The notes under the pieces are model-generated. The model did not search any database, had not been told where the DNA came from, and was given only the letters and a program-made list of their open reading frames with translations. The position numbers and the translations under genes are program-made. A stretch of 64,000 nt of DNA from Dromiciops gliroides (taxonomy: Eukaryota; Chordata; Mammalia; Microbiotheria; Microbiotheriidae): contig NC_057861.1 in NCBI RefSeq assembly GCF_019393635.1, forward strand, positions 660,389,724-660,453,723. The letters are read 5' to 3'. Shown here piece after piece: positions 20,984 to 31,576 of the stretch (position 1 is its first letter; every line of letters starts with the position of its first letter).

Positions 20984-21979
20984 TAAATAAATATCTATCT
21001 ATATAAATCAAAATAAGAGCCATTTCCCTGTTGATAAATGGTCAAAGAATATGAACAAGTAATTTTCATAAGAAGGAATCAAAGCTATCAATAGTCACAT
21101 TAAAAAATACTCTAAATCACTACTGTTTAGAAGAATGCAAATCAAACTAACTCTAAAATACCACTTCATATTTAGCATATTAGCTAAATATACATGATAG
21201 AAAGAGAAAATGACAAATGCTGGAGGGGATATGGAAAAATTGGGATACTATAACACTGTTGATGGAGTTGTGGACTGATTCAACCATTCTGGAAAGCAAT
21301 TTAGAACTGTGTCCAAAGGGCTATAAAACTGAAAACACATTGACTTAGCTATACTACCAACAAGTTCTATACACCAAAGATATCAAAGGAAAATGACCTA
21401 AGTGTATATTAAAAAATATAGATAGCAACTCATTTTGTGGTGGCGAAGAATTGGGAATTGAGGGAATGTTCGTCAATTGGGGAATGGCTGAACAAGTTGT
21501 GGTATATTGTTGTGACGTAACATTGCTGTGCTGTAAGAAATGACTATCAAGAGACTTTCATGAACTGATGCAAAGTGAATTGAGAAGAACCAGGAGAACA
21601 CTGTACACAGTAACAGCAATATATTATGATGATCCTCTGTGAATGATTTCACTATTCTCAGCAATATAATGATCCAAGATAATTTTAAAGGATTTTTGAT
21701 GAAAAATTCTGCCTTCCTTCAGAGATAGAACTAATGGAGTCTAAATACAGATTAAATTGTACTTTATTTACTTTACTCTTTTCCTTGTTTGGTTTTGGGG
21801 CTGTGCTTTCTTTTTCAATGTTGCTAATATAGAAATAGTTTGCATTACTTCATATGTATAATCTATATCAAGTTACTTGCCTCCTTGAGAAGGGGTGAGG
21901 GAAGGGAGGGAGAGAGAGAATTTGGAGGTCAAAATAAAAAAAAAGAATGTTAAAATTGTTTATATGTAACTAAGACAAT

Positions 21980-22095
21980 TAGAGAAATCAAATGTTTCAT
22001 GTAAAAATGGACTTGATAAAAGACAAAAATGGTAGGGACATAACAGAAATAGAAGAAATTAAGAAGTGGCAAGAATATACAAAATAACCATATAA
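21980..22095 (+). mobile_element. BovB/RTE LINE ORF fragment
   Basis: 'aatggtagggacataacagaaatagaagaaattaagaagtggcaagaatatac' reads in BovB/RTE order (R-N-G-R-D-x-T-E-x-E-E-I-K-x-W-Q-E-Y). It is separated from the 3' end of the same family (22170-22660) by a SINE fragment, with most of the ORF between missing. Confidence 0.75.
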
Positions 22096-22099
22096 GAAT

Positions 22100-22152
22100 C
22101 CTCCCAACTTCAAGGCCAGTGCTCTAACCACTGTGTCACCTAGCTGCTCTCA
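22100..22152 (-). mobile_element. SINE head fragment, antisense
   Basis: 'aaggccagtgctctaaccactgtgtcacctagctgct' is the antisense SINE head only; the remainder is missing. Confidence 0.75.
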
Positions 22153-22169
22153 AAAGCATGCTAAAAAGC

Positions 22170-22660
22170 GGAAATAAAACCTTGTTGGCAAAGATCCATA
22201 TATTCAAAGCTACAGTTTTTACAGTAGTAAAGCATGGCTGTGAGACTTGAACTATAAAGGAAAGCTGAGTGCCATAGAGTCAACAGCTTCCAATGGTGGT
22301 AGTGGTGAAGACTTTTGAGAGTCCCTTGGATATTAAAGATATCAAATCAGTCAATACTTCAAGAGATTAATTCAAGCTATTCACTGGAAGGTCAAATTCT
22401 GAAGCTGAAGTTTAAATACTTTGGACACATAATGAAAAGATGGGACGCATTGGAAAAGATCCTGATGTTGGGAATGATTGAAGGCAAAATGAAAAGATAT
22501 TCATCAGAGGATGAGATTGACAGATAGTATAAGGAAAACAACATACATGAACTTTGAGAGACTTCAGGAGATAATGGAGGACAGAAGAGTATTGTATGCT
22601 AGGCTCCATGGGGGTCACAAAAAGTCAGATATAACTGAATGAGAAACAACAACAACAAAA
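22170..22660 (+). mobile_element. BovB/RTE LINE 3' end
   Basis: Translation shows the C-terminal RTE/BovB ORF: SNQSILQEINSSYSLEGQIL, then KFKYFGHIMKRWDALEKILM, then LGMIEGKMK. It ends 'catgggggtcacaaaaagtcagatataactgaatgag' and an AAC-rich tail. The family is non-LTR, of the RTE clade. The frame is interrupted and the element inactive. Confidence 0.88.
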
Positions 22661-22749
22661 AAGAGAAAACAAAATAAAAATAAAATGCAAAACAAAATAT
22701 CCCTGCCTCCATTTGCATTTTCATAAATCTATTAGCAGCATACACACAC

Positions 22750-22985
22750 AGTGGGAATCAATGTGATATAGATCTCCATTTGGAGTCAGGAAGTTGAGAT
22801 TCAAGCCTAAACTCTTCTACTAAATAGTTGCATGACAATAGGCAATTCCCAATGACCAGCCTGAGTCTTTGTTTTTCTACCTGTAAAACAGGGATAAATT
22901 TGAAAATGCTTGTACTATCTACTTTGCAGATGTATTTAGAGACATTCTTTAACATGATAGGCATTATAAAAATGCTGTTATTAAA
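22750..22985 (+). repeat. MIR-type SINE relic
   Basis: 'tttggagtcaggaagttgag', 'gttgcatgacaataggcaat', 'tctacctgtaaaacagggat', 'gataggcattataaaaatgct'. Confidence 0.7.
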
Positions 22986-22989
22986 ACTA

Positions 22990-24180
22990 TGATGAGAGAA
23001 GAATGATGCCTCAATACAAACATCACAGAACAACCACCAACAATTGCTTTTTTCTGTCATTCAAGGGTCCCAGTACCACAGGTTGCTTACTTTGTGAATG
23101 CTAAAGTATTTGAGCATGTCTGCTTTGGTAAAATGTGACCTTTGTTTTCACATTTACACAGTTATCATGGGCCAGGGAAAGCTAGGACCAAGTTGTCTGG
23201 GCAAGTTGGGGGGTTGGCATCTAGATAGGTATCTAGATAGTCTAGATAGGAGAGAGGTCAAACACAAAGATGAGTAGATAGATTTAGAAGACCAACCAGA
23301 TGATCAAATAGTCAATGATTTAAGGATCAGTGAGGTTATTCATGGCAGGAATGGTCAACCAGATAATTGGTCTAAGGGACCAGAATATTTTGATCCAGGA
23401 GGATCAGAAAAGGGTGCCTGAGTGAAATATATTTTATGGGGCTGAGAAGGCAGGCTTTGGTGTCCATGGATTCAGGGGCAAACACAACAAGGGGATCTCT
23501 GATCCTAAAGCAGAGACCTATCAGGGTCCTATTTTATTGTCTCTGATGGATATAGGTAGACCTGGGTCAACATTAATTGGAGCTGGAATTGGGCAGATAA
23601 CTACAGGTGAGCCACACTCCTAATAGCACAAGAACAGAAATATTCTGACTACTGATGGTCCTCTCCTTTGTGAATGAGAGAACTGATCTATTATACCCCA
23701 CAATTTCTTAGATAGAAATGAGGATCTCAAGGGATAATTATATGAGAATTAGAAAAAAAAAATGACAGGCCCTGTTTAATGAAATTCCCCCATTTTGTAG
23801 GATCAGCTCTTTCTCAGGGGAAATTAGAAGAGCATATAGTAAATTATTTCAGCTGTATCCCACACTTTTAGATGATGAGTTGGGTCCTCTGCTCTCAACC
23901 TTTTAGACTCTTTTTTCTTGCTCTAGTTTTCTTTCTCAACTGTTCTAGTCTTCCCCTAGCAACTGTCACTTCTCTCAAGTTTATTTTTGTCCTTGTTGAA
24001 AAAACATCAAGGTTTTTTCCCTGTTTCTAAAAAGTTTTCCTAAGCAAATACCCAAAGGTTCCTTAGCATTCTTTAACTTTTCATTCTCAGATTTTATTGA
24101 GTGTGTGTTAGGTTCTTGTTATCAATTTTGATTTATGTTTGTTTATTCTTAATCATCTGCAAACCAATTTGTTAAGGTTA
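22990..24180. other. Unassigned stretch
   Basis: No gene is seen. Part of 23160-23640 is less AT-rich than its surroundings and could be an old LTR or internal retroviral sequence, but I find no termini, TATA/polyadenylation pair or frame to support that. A small CTAGATAG-type tandem lies at 23219-23250. Confidence 0.4.
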
Positions 24181-24189
24181 AACCCAAAG

Positions 24190-24415
24190 TCTAGGATTCT
24201 TAACCTTTTTTATGTATATTATATAATCCTTTAATAACTTGGTGAAGCCAATGGAGCCCTCTGTAAAATAATGGTTGGTTGTCTATTTGAAAGAAATGCT
24301 AAATTTCAGTTGGAGGTTAATGAAAATAATGGTATAATTTATTTTTCCATCCAAATCCATGGACTCTTTTAAATCTATCCATAGATCCCACATTAACAAA
24401 TCATGTTCTAGTATA
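24190..24415. repeat. Ancient DNA-transposon-like repeat (tentative)
   Basis: 'ggattcttaacctttttta', 'tggtgaagccaatggagcccctct'-like wording and 'ccatggactctttt' match the pattern at 54490-54700, which ends in the complement 'ggttaagaactcctg'. The TTAACC/GGTTAA ends suggest inverted termini of an old nonautonomous DNA element. Confidence 0.4.
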
Positions 24416-24548
24416 TCTTTTCTGTCCTCTGACTTCTTAGGCCAAGGTTGTAGGCTTCAATTGCTTTGAACATCCTTGATTCTTTTGTGGTGAATTGCAC
24501 AATTTCTTATTCTATCATTCATTTATAGTCAACTATGGTAAATGGAAG

Positions 24549-24803
24549 ATGAAATGACTGAGGAAACAAAAGTTGGAGCTTCTGAGCATATCAGTTTATT
24601 AAGCAGTACTTGCTAATTGCATAACAAATTGAGATCAGTTCTTCTCAGCTTTTTCTGCTGATGGTGAGGGTTGATAGGGACAAGCCCTCTTGGTTACTGT
24701 AAGAACACAAACATTAGTTTCTCTGTTAACCCTTTTAGGTAATATTGATAAGTACTCAAGCCTCAGTTTATCTGTTAACCATTTTTCACCTCCTCCATCG
24801 CTA
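24549..24803 (-). mobile_element. Possible LTR related to that at 32065-32697
   Basis: The right end ('ctgttaaccatttttcacctcctccatc') closely resembles the right edge of the LTR at 32065-32697 ('ttaaccccttttttcacctcc-tacatca' apart from small gaps). No target duplication is visible and the left edge is a guess. Confidence 0.4.
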
Positions 24804-24814
24804 TGAACTTGCCC

Positions 24815-25720
24815 TTAATGAGTTTAAAATCTAATTGTAAAGGGGCTAGGGAAGGGAGGAATAAAATGACAACACATCTATCATAGAAATTAAATAGAAA
24901 GAATCCAAAGAATCCTAAATAAAGTGCTATGAAAAAAATAAATGCCAAATAAAGTGCTATGGATATTCTAGATTGGAAGGATCACCTATTATTTTTTTTT
25001 TGGGGGGGGAGGAGTGTAGAGTGGAGATCCTTCATGGAAAATGTAGCACCTGAATTAGGGAGACATTACAAAAGGAGGAGGAGAGAGTAGAGTTCATACT
25101 AAAGGAAGAGGACAGGATAGGATGAGCATGGAGAGATTGTGAGTCATCCAGTGGGATAAGAATATAGAGAACTTAAATGAGATTAGTGTAAGGTAGAGAA
25201 GGAATGGTAAATTAGACAAAGATTGGAGAGCTTTGAGTGGTAAAAACAACAAAGCTTTGAGTGGTAAAAACAAAAACAACAACAACAACAACAAAACAAA
25301 AAAAACAACCTTCTACTCTATTTGGTAGAGGCTACCAGGGTGCAGTAAATAGACAATGGAACTCAGACTCAGGAAGACATGGCTTTAACTTCTGCCTCTC
25401 CTTGCTTTGTGACTTTAGGCAAGTCAGTTAATCCCTCCCTCCTTTAGGAAATTCTGAGACTCATCTGTATTGATAAAGGGAGTCTTCCCAGCTGAAAGTT
25501 CCATAAAATGGTGAAATCCCAGGTCCACTCCCTATTCCTACTTTATTTGGTAGGGAGCCACAGAAAGTTTTTGAACACAAGTAGGCAGTGACATGAAGGA
25601 GGCAGAAATATTATAATAGACTAGGAAATAGATGATGATGGTCTGAATGATCACAATGGCAGTATGAGTGGAGACAAAGCTGATGTAAGAGATATTATAG
25701 AACTAGAATCAACAGCTTGA
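24815..25720 (+). repeat. Ancient interspersed repeat copy, interrupted by a SINE
   Basis: Diverged member of the family at 18285-18960 ('gagtttaaaatctaattg' at the left, 'gtagggagccacagaaagttttt' and 'gcagtgacatgaaggagg' at the right), split by the MIR-like SINE at 25329-25537. It includes two small tandem duplications (24922-24961; 25207-25270). Confidence 0.5.
25329..25537 (+). mobile_element. MIR-like SINE with target duplication
   Basis: 'actcagactcaggaagacat', 'tttgtgactttaggcaagtc' and a tail ending 'gaaatcccaggtccactccc'. It is flanked by CTACTCTATTTGGTAG (25313-25328) and CTACTTTATTTGGTAG (25538-25553), one mismatch. Confidence 0.75.
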
Positions 25721-25981
25721 CTCATTGAAGATCAGGGACATGAAACAAGCATACCAATCTTCAATTGAGATGTTATTTGCATTAGATTATCATGGCTATC
25801 TTTCTGCAATTGTTCCTGGCTCCTCTATTATTTGCCCCTTCTTTTCCTTCTTTGTGTTAAAGTTCATAGTTCCTCTCTTTCCCTGAATGAGGAAGTTAGC
25901 TTGAAAATCTCATTGATTTTCCTCCCAATGATCACTGAAGCAAGCAGGCAAACCTGGCACAGGCACTAGTACCAAAGAATG

Positions 25982-25982
<1 letters not shown>

Positions 25983-26048
<66 letters not shown>
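25983..26048. repeat. (TA)n microsatellite, about 33 units
   Basis: Uninterrupted TA dinucleotides. Confidence 0.97.
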
Positions 26049-26050
<2 letters not shown>

Positions 26051-26164
26051 ATTTATTGTAAATCATAAGCTATATGACTTTAAAAGAACATACAAAAAAG
26101 AGTATCATATAAGGAGCATAAGGATTTGGGGAGACTAGAAAAAAATATATCCTTGAGATCTCTT

Positions 26165-26430
26165 GCTAGGGCAGGCAGGTAGTCCATTGCCTAAAGCATT
26201 TGACCTGGAATCAGGAAGAACTAAGTTCAAATTTGACCTCAGACTAGTACTAAATGTATAATCCTGGGCAAATAACTTAACCTCTGTCTGCTTCAGTTTC
26301 CTCAAATGTAAAATTGGGATAATAAAAGCACCTACTTTGCAGGATTTTTGTAAGGATCAAATGAGATAATACTTATAAAAAGTGCTTTGCATTCTACCTG
26401 GGACATATTAAGTGTTATATAAATGTTTGT
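26165..26430 (+). repeat. MIR SINE, near full length
   Basis: 'gacctggaatcaggaagaac', 'ctgggcaaataacttaacct', 'gtaaaattgggataataaaa', 'ggatcaaatgagataatact', then 'taagtgttatataaatgttt'. Confidence 0.8.
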
Positions 26431-26437
26431 TCCCTTC

Positions 26438-26572
26438 CTTCCTATTTTATAGTCCTCCCTTCCTTCCTTCCTTCCTTTTTTCTCTCCTTCTTTCTTATAA
26501 TTTTCCCTCCCCCTCCTTCCCTCCATCCCTCCCTCGCTTCCATCCTTTTTTCCTTCCTTCCTTCCTTCTTTA
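26438..26572. repeat. Pyrimidine-rich (TTCC)n tract
   Basis: Imperfect TTCC/TCCC repeats; the 90-codon minus ORF over it is a low-complexity artefact. Confidence 0.9.
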
Positions 26573-27925
26573 TCACTGATTCTAGAATTTTCAAATAACA
26601 GCACACCTTTGAAAAATACAAATATAGTTTAAAGATTGTCCTTTTTTCTCACATCATTTCTTTTGTCCTTATGGATTACAATGCCTTGACATACTAAGGT
26701 CAAAATCAAGAATGTGCTATTTTCATCAGTAAATTACTTCATTATTATGTTTTAGTAGAAGACGTCAAGTGGAATAATTTGCTTCAAAAGTTGTATGGTT
26801 TAAAAAAAAGTTGTATGGTTTGTTGTAAAGCCATTCTTATTTTTAAGGAATTTCCTTTTTTGAGCAATTTGGATCTAAATTAAGGTACGGTCTAAAACCT
26901 GAAGATAAGTGAAAATAAAAAAAGGTACAAAGAAAGCTCATTTGAGTATCTGGGGCATACAAATGCTTTCTGCAACCTTTTCTACTATAAATGTGTTATT
27001 TATTAGGTGAGAAAGCCAGCATTTGGGCACCATTTTTATTAAGCCTGGTGAGACCATTTAAGCAACTTTATTCCATAATTTAATTGAAATATTTTTTTTC
27101 ATTGTGCTAAATATGCTAAACCTTTGAGTTTGAGATCTAGGATCAATGGTCCATCTGTTTTGCCAGCCTCCTTTGGTTCTGTGGAGGCTTTGTATCAGTA
27201 AAAACGTCAATATTTTCTTCAGCATATTGAAGGATAAAGGAGAGAAGAGGTTCAAAGCAATAGAAAATCTGGACAGTTTCCCCTCTAAAAGAAGATGCTG
27301 TAGAATGTTTCCATTTTTTTTTTCTTTTTTGACTGATGTGAATTTCCAGAAAATTTGACACACTAATATTCTAATGTAAATATAAAATGTACTCTAAAAG
27401 CAAATATTTATCTACAAATTGCTTAAAGGTGATCCACAACACTATTCCCCTTCCATTAGTAGTGTTGAATAGTATGTGTGTGGTTTTTTTAAAGAGTATT
27501 ATTCTATATCCTTATAATCCTACTTGCAACATATTAAAATACAAAGATGCAGTTTCTGTCCTATAACCAACAAGACCATTTCCCCGTCTAATACCTACTA
27601 ATTCTTACTCCCCTTTCCCCAAATACCTTACAGAGGGAGAGCAATTACAGCTATTTCCAAAGGAGAAAAAAATCAAGAATTCCAATAAGAACTTTATGAA
27701 TTAACATGTGGGTAGCTTAATGTTTCATTTATTCATTCAGTATTCCTCCCCCATCAGGCTCCACACTTTAGAAGAGCACAGAAACTGAACCAGACTTGTG
27801 CATTGGGAATAATTCAAGTAATTCTCACCTGTTGGAGTCTCTGCCAGCACAGACCACCCCTACCCTTCCCATAGAATCTTGTTGTAACAATGTAACTAAA
27901 ATATATTCCCCCCCCCCCAGTTCTT
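26573..27925. other. Unassigned stretch
   Basis: No gene or clear repeat. A direct duplication of AAAGTTGTATGGTTT lies at about 26788-26822. The overlapping ORFs on both strands at 27058-27363 have no recognised motif. Confidence 0.45.
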
Positions 27926-27929
27926 GGCA

Positions 27930-28360
27930 TTTAAAGCCCCTCATAAGGGCTTTGACTCATTTGCTTCTCTGAATTTATTACCTATTCATACTCTTCCTGC
28001 TTTTCCTCTATCCTCCAGCTAAACAGCCTTACCTGATGGTTCCAGATGTGACATTTCTTTCTTGTATCCATGCCTTTGCACAGATAATCCCTATTTTTTG
28101 GAAAAGCTTGCTTCCTTCAAGGTTTAGCTCTAGTACCACTTCCTACAAGCTCTGTATCATCAGTCTACCCTTCTTAACCTCCCAGGTGTTAATTATTATT
28201 CCACTCTAAAAATAATCTGTATTTTAGATAATAGGTTGTAAGTTCCTTGAAGGCAGGGAATATCTTTTGCCATTTAAAAAAAAAAGTATCTTCAGTGCTT
28301 AGAATAGAATAGTGCCTGACATATGATATATGCTTAATAAATGTTTATTGATTGATATTT
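27930..28360 (+). repeat. L2/CR1-type LINE 3' end
   Basis: 'catgcctttgcacagataat', 'cttccttcaaggtttagctc', 'gtaagttccttgaaggcagg', 'agtgcctgacatatgatata', then 'ttaataaatgtttattgatt'. Confidence 0.85.
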
Positions 28361-28500
28361 ATTTTGTATTTACTCATCTGTGTGGGTTTTTCTTTCCAGT
28401 AGAATATGAGCCCTTTGAGAGCAGATTTTTTTATTCTTTATATGCTCAAAGTTTGACACACAATAGGTACTTAACAAATGCTTATTTGATTTTAAATTTG
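28361..28500 (+). repeat. Second L2/CR1-type LINE tail, in tandem
   Basis: 'tatttactcatctgtgtgg', 'gtagaatatgagccctttga', then 'aataggtacttaacaaatgc'. It starts where the previous tail ends, giving two LINE tails head to tail. Confidence 0.75.
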
Positions 28501-30540
28501 AAGACCAGTAGAATTACAAAGATGGTAAGTTGGTGAATGTGTGAAGATAAGTTGGTTCAGAATGAGTTGGAAAGAACTCTAGCAGTCACCATATTTAAAC
28601 TGATAGGCTGATAGTCAAATGGCTCTTTGGATTGAATTCTGTGTAAAGTTGGTAGGGGTGAATCAGACCTAGTATTCCTCTCATTTTTATTGGGCATCTA
28701 ATCTCCAGATGATAACTTTTCACGAGTTTTATACCAGATTTTGAGTGATTATGGTATTGTCTTTCCAAATAGTCTTTTTATTTATAAATTTTTAAAATGT
28801 GAATGCCCTAGAATTAAAGCACAATTACCAGCTGTTTAAAACAGACCCCACAAAATAATAATGATAGTATGAAAGGTACATAAGTTGCATAGGCTATGAT
28901 AAGGACTGGAAATGATTTTAATGACTTGTTTCTTTTGAAAATGAAACTTTAAATGCCACAATAATTTATTATCTCCTCTTTACTTCCCTCTCCATAAAAC
29001 TTACATCATAAGATTCACTTATTTTATATTGCCCTAACAGTTTTATATTTCATGTCTACTTAATCCTTAATGGTTATGTTTGAATAATAGTTTGTAGTTC
29101 AAAGAAGAAAGAAAAAGTGTTTGTTTTGAGAAATAAAGGAACAGACTTGTGAGAGTTGGGAAATTAATCATATATTTCTAAAATTCCACCAGCCCACATT
29201 GCTGTTCAAATTCTTAATGAATATCATTCAACAGCACAATGATTGGGGTGGAGACAAATGCTAGAAGAATAGGTTTAACTTTGACCCAAAGATAATGCAA
29301 TTTTTTTTTCCTTTCAGTGTAATAGCATCTACATTACTGATTTAATTCAATCTGAGATAGCTTTGAGCTTTTATTATATAAAGAATACCATACTGCTTCA
29401 GTTCAACTAATCATTTTGTGAAACACCTATTTTATAAATTACACTTTACCAGATTCTGTGAGAAGATACAAAATAAATAGTAGATATGGTCCATTCCACC
29501 AAGGAACCTACACCCTTGTTTATAAATTTCTGCATCTAAGTCTCTGTTTATTATTGTGTCACTGAGCAAATTGGACAATTTCCAAAACATAACCTGTGCT
29601 TTGTGCTCTTGAAGGGGCTTGACTTTTGAATGTTGAAATCTTAACCTACAAAAGTCAGTTTGTATACTACCCTTCCTTTCCTCTCCCAAACCAAAAACAA
29701 CAATAACCAAATAAACAAACAAAAAAAATTTGATATTAGCAGAAATCTTTAAATCTAAGGCAAAAGGTACATTATGATAGTTAATGTTAATTAACTATTA
29801 ACTAATGTTAATTAACATTTCACATTAGGATGTGAAAGCTCTGATGATGCAAACAGTGTAGAGTAATAATGAACATGAATTTTATCTATCTTCCACTCTC
29901 AACCATCAGTATTTCACTTTTGTCACATGTGTGCCCTGTCTTCCCCTTATGGAAACATTCTCTCACTAAAGAGTTATCTCCATAATGAAAGACAGTAGCT
30001 GAGGCTGAAAGAAACAACATCAGTGATGTGTGGTTAAAAGGGAGAAAGTTGGGTTTAGTTTGCAGATTGAAATGTGCAGAGAAAGTCAGGGATCATCCTA
30101 CTAAGTACAGTTGTGTGTGTGTGTCTAATATTGCCAGCATACTGGAAAAAGAAAGAAGAGTAATTTATGGTTAGCAATACTGTCTTCTGATGGAATTTGT
30201 AAATCTATGGGGATAAAATATCTAGTTCATGGTGCTTCAGGGGTGCTTAGATTTGGCTGTTGTTGCTGGTTGGTTGTTTGTTTGTTTGGTTTTATTTGAT
30301 TTGGTTGTTTTGTTTTGTTCTGATGGCCTGACATAGCATACAAGATTTATGGTCAGGAGGACTTGAATTCAAACCCCATTGTAGACAATGACTCAGTGTA
30401 TGACCAAGGGTAATTTGTTTATTTAATTATCCCCCAAATGTTCATTAATCCCTTCCTATGTGAAAAGAATCATGTGAAAATCTGTGGTTGATATTAAGAG
30501 GTACAAGACAGTAAGGTCCTAGGCTTGAATCAACATGCTG
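28501..30540. other. Unassigned stretch
   Basis: No gene is seen. It holds an AT-rich palindromic block at 29779-29822 and a short TG run near 30110. The 96-codon minus ORF at 29432-29722 has no recognised motif. Confidence 0.45.
29779..29822. other. Palindromic TTAATGTTAATTAAC block
   Basis: Contains GTTAATGTTAATTAAC and, 20 bp on, the perfect 16-bp palindrome AATGTTAATTAACATT, with an intervening TATTAACTA. Several halves resemble the HNF1 half-site GTTAAT. Regulatory function is not shown. Confidence 0.6.
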
Positions 30541-30544
30541 TTAG

Positions 30545-30651
30545 AATTATTAGGTAGTGCAGTGGATAGATTGTTGCACCTGGAGTCAGGAAGACTCCAG
30601 TTTCAATTTAGTTTTAGATATTTACTAGCTCTATGACTCTGGGCAAGTCAC
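30545..30651 (+). mobile_element. SINE with RTE-type tail, left part
   Basis: 'taggtagtgcagtggataga', 'ctggagtcaggaagactcca', 'atgactctgggcaagtcac'. It continues at 31318 after the LTR insertion. Confidence 0.85.
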
Positions 30652-31317
30652 TGTGAGAAAATAATTGTTATTTATGAATTTCTTGGGGACCTAGAGATCC
30701 AGTGTTAATTTTCTGCTAACCCCCTCCCCCACACACACATGTACACAAGCAAACTTCAGAAATCAATTTTTAGGAGAGAGTTGGCAGGGCCAACAATAGA
30801 AATATGAAGATAGACTCTTTGGGACTAGCTCAGTCAAGTGATAGGATTAAGCCACACCTATCTGGACTTGGACTTTGCTCCTCAGGGGTCTCTCCCATTA
30901 GATCCTGATGTCATTACCATACAAGATCATTTTAATGTGGACTGCCCTCAAGTCATGCCAACCAATGGAATTTTGAATGATGCTAGCCAATTAGCTGGAT
31001 TAGTGTGTAAGGAACAGCCTCTATGGAAAAGAAGAAAAATTCCAGGCCACAAGGAGCTTAGTCTCTTCTTCCCTGGACTCTCTTTAACTCTCCATGAGCC
31101 TTCTTCTCATCCTCTTGGCTCAATATGCTGGGTATGTAATTGTTTAGTCCTGTAAGTCTATGACTCCCTGTGAAAGTCAGGGAGACACTCGGGTCAATAC
31201 TTTAATAATGTTTAATAATAAACACTCACTGCCCAAACTGGTGCAATAGCCATTGATACATAATCTCGTTATATTTTTGAAAACCCAACCTAGTCCCCCA
31301 ATAATTTAAATAACACA
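30652..31317 (+). mobile_element. Solo LTR inserted in a SINE
   Basis: Starts TGTGAGAAAATAATTG and ends AATTTAAATAACACA. AATAAA lies at 31217-31222, supporting plus orientation. The flanks TCAC (30648-30651) and TCAT (31318-31321) are a 4-bp duplication with one change: removing the LTR and one copy restores 'gggcaagtca-cttaaccct' of the SINE. The 105-codon ORF at 30838-31155 is within the LTR and is not a recognised protein. Confidence 0.85.
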
Positions 31318-31462
31318 TCATTTAACCCTATTTGCCTCACTTTCCTCATCTGTAAAATGATTTGGAGAAGAAAATGGCTCACCACTCTAGTATCTCTGCC
31401 AAAAAAATCCCAAATAGGATTATGAAGAGTCATATATGACTGAAAACAACTGAATAACACAA
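31318..31462 (+). mobile_element. SINE with RTE-type tail, right part
   Basis: 'ttaaccctatttgcctcact', 'tcctcatctgtaaaatgatt', 'ggctcaccactctagtatct', then 'gaagagtcatatatgactga'. The tail is the complement of the SINE/RTE sequence at 37905-38140 and resembles the BovB/RTE 3' end. Confidence 0.85.
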
Positions 31463-31529
31463 TGGTCAGAATTTGTTTTAACCTAAAAATTATGTTTAGA
31501 ATGATGTTTGGTGAGTAGATGAGTAGACT

Positions 31530-31576
31530 TGATGTGGGCTGGAATTTTGGTGTGGTCAGACAGTATTGCAATAAAA
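31530..31576 (-). mobile_element. Remnant of the distal LTR, rearranged
   Basis: TGATGTGGGCTGGAATTTT matches the left edge of the intact LTR at 32065. It is followed at 31553-31576 by 'tggtcagacagtattgcaat' plus AAAA, the reverse complement of the LTR segment at 32147-32172. The remainder of this LTR is missing. Confidence 0.6.

Larger units (their letters stand above)
18975..21965 (+). mobile_element. L1 ORF2 (reverse transcriptase onward) to 3' end, 5'-truncated
   Basis: The left end reads L1 'aatatggtgttgatacct'. The RT region includes the catalytic motif FADD ('ctttttgcagatgatataattgc', about 19525-19547). The C-terminal ORF2 part resumes at about 20280 and runs through 'ggggaatggctgaacaagttg', and the 3' UTR ('gactttcatgaactgatgca', 'aacagcaatatattatgatg') follows to an A-rich end. 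Multiple stops break ORF2. Two later insertions are nested: an antisense L1 tail (19936-20279) and a SINE (20811-20983). L1 supplies the reverse transcriptase/endonuclease for the SINEs and pseudogenes of such genomes; this copy is dead. Confidence 0.88.

Noticed and set aside
22315..22527. 70-codon ORF as an independent gene
   Set aside because: It is the C-terminal part of a BovB/RTE LINE ORF.
30838..31155. 105-codon plus-strand ORF as a retroviral protein
   Set aside because: It lies wholly within a solo LTR, which is non-coding in most retroviruses, and has no recognised domain.
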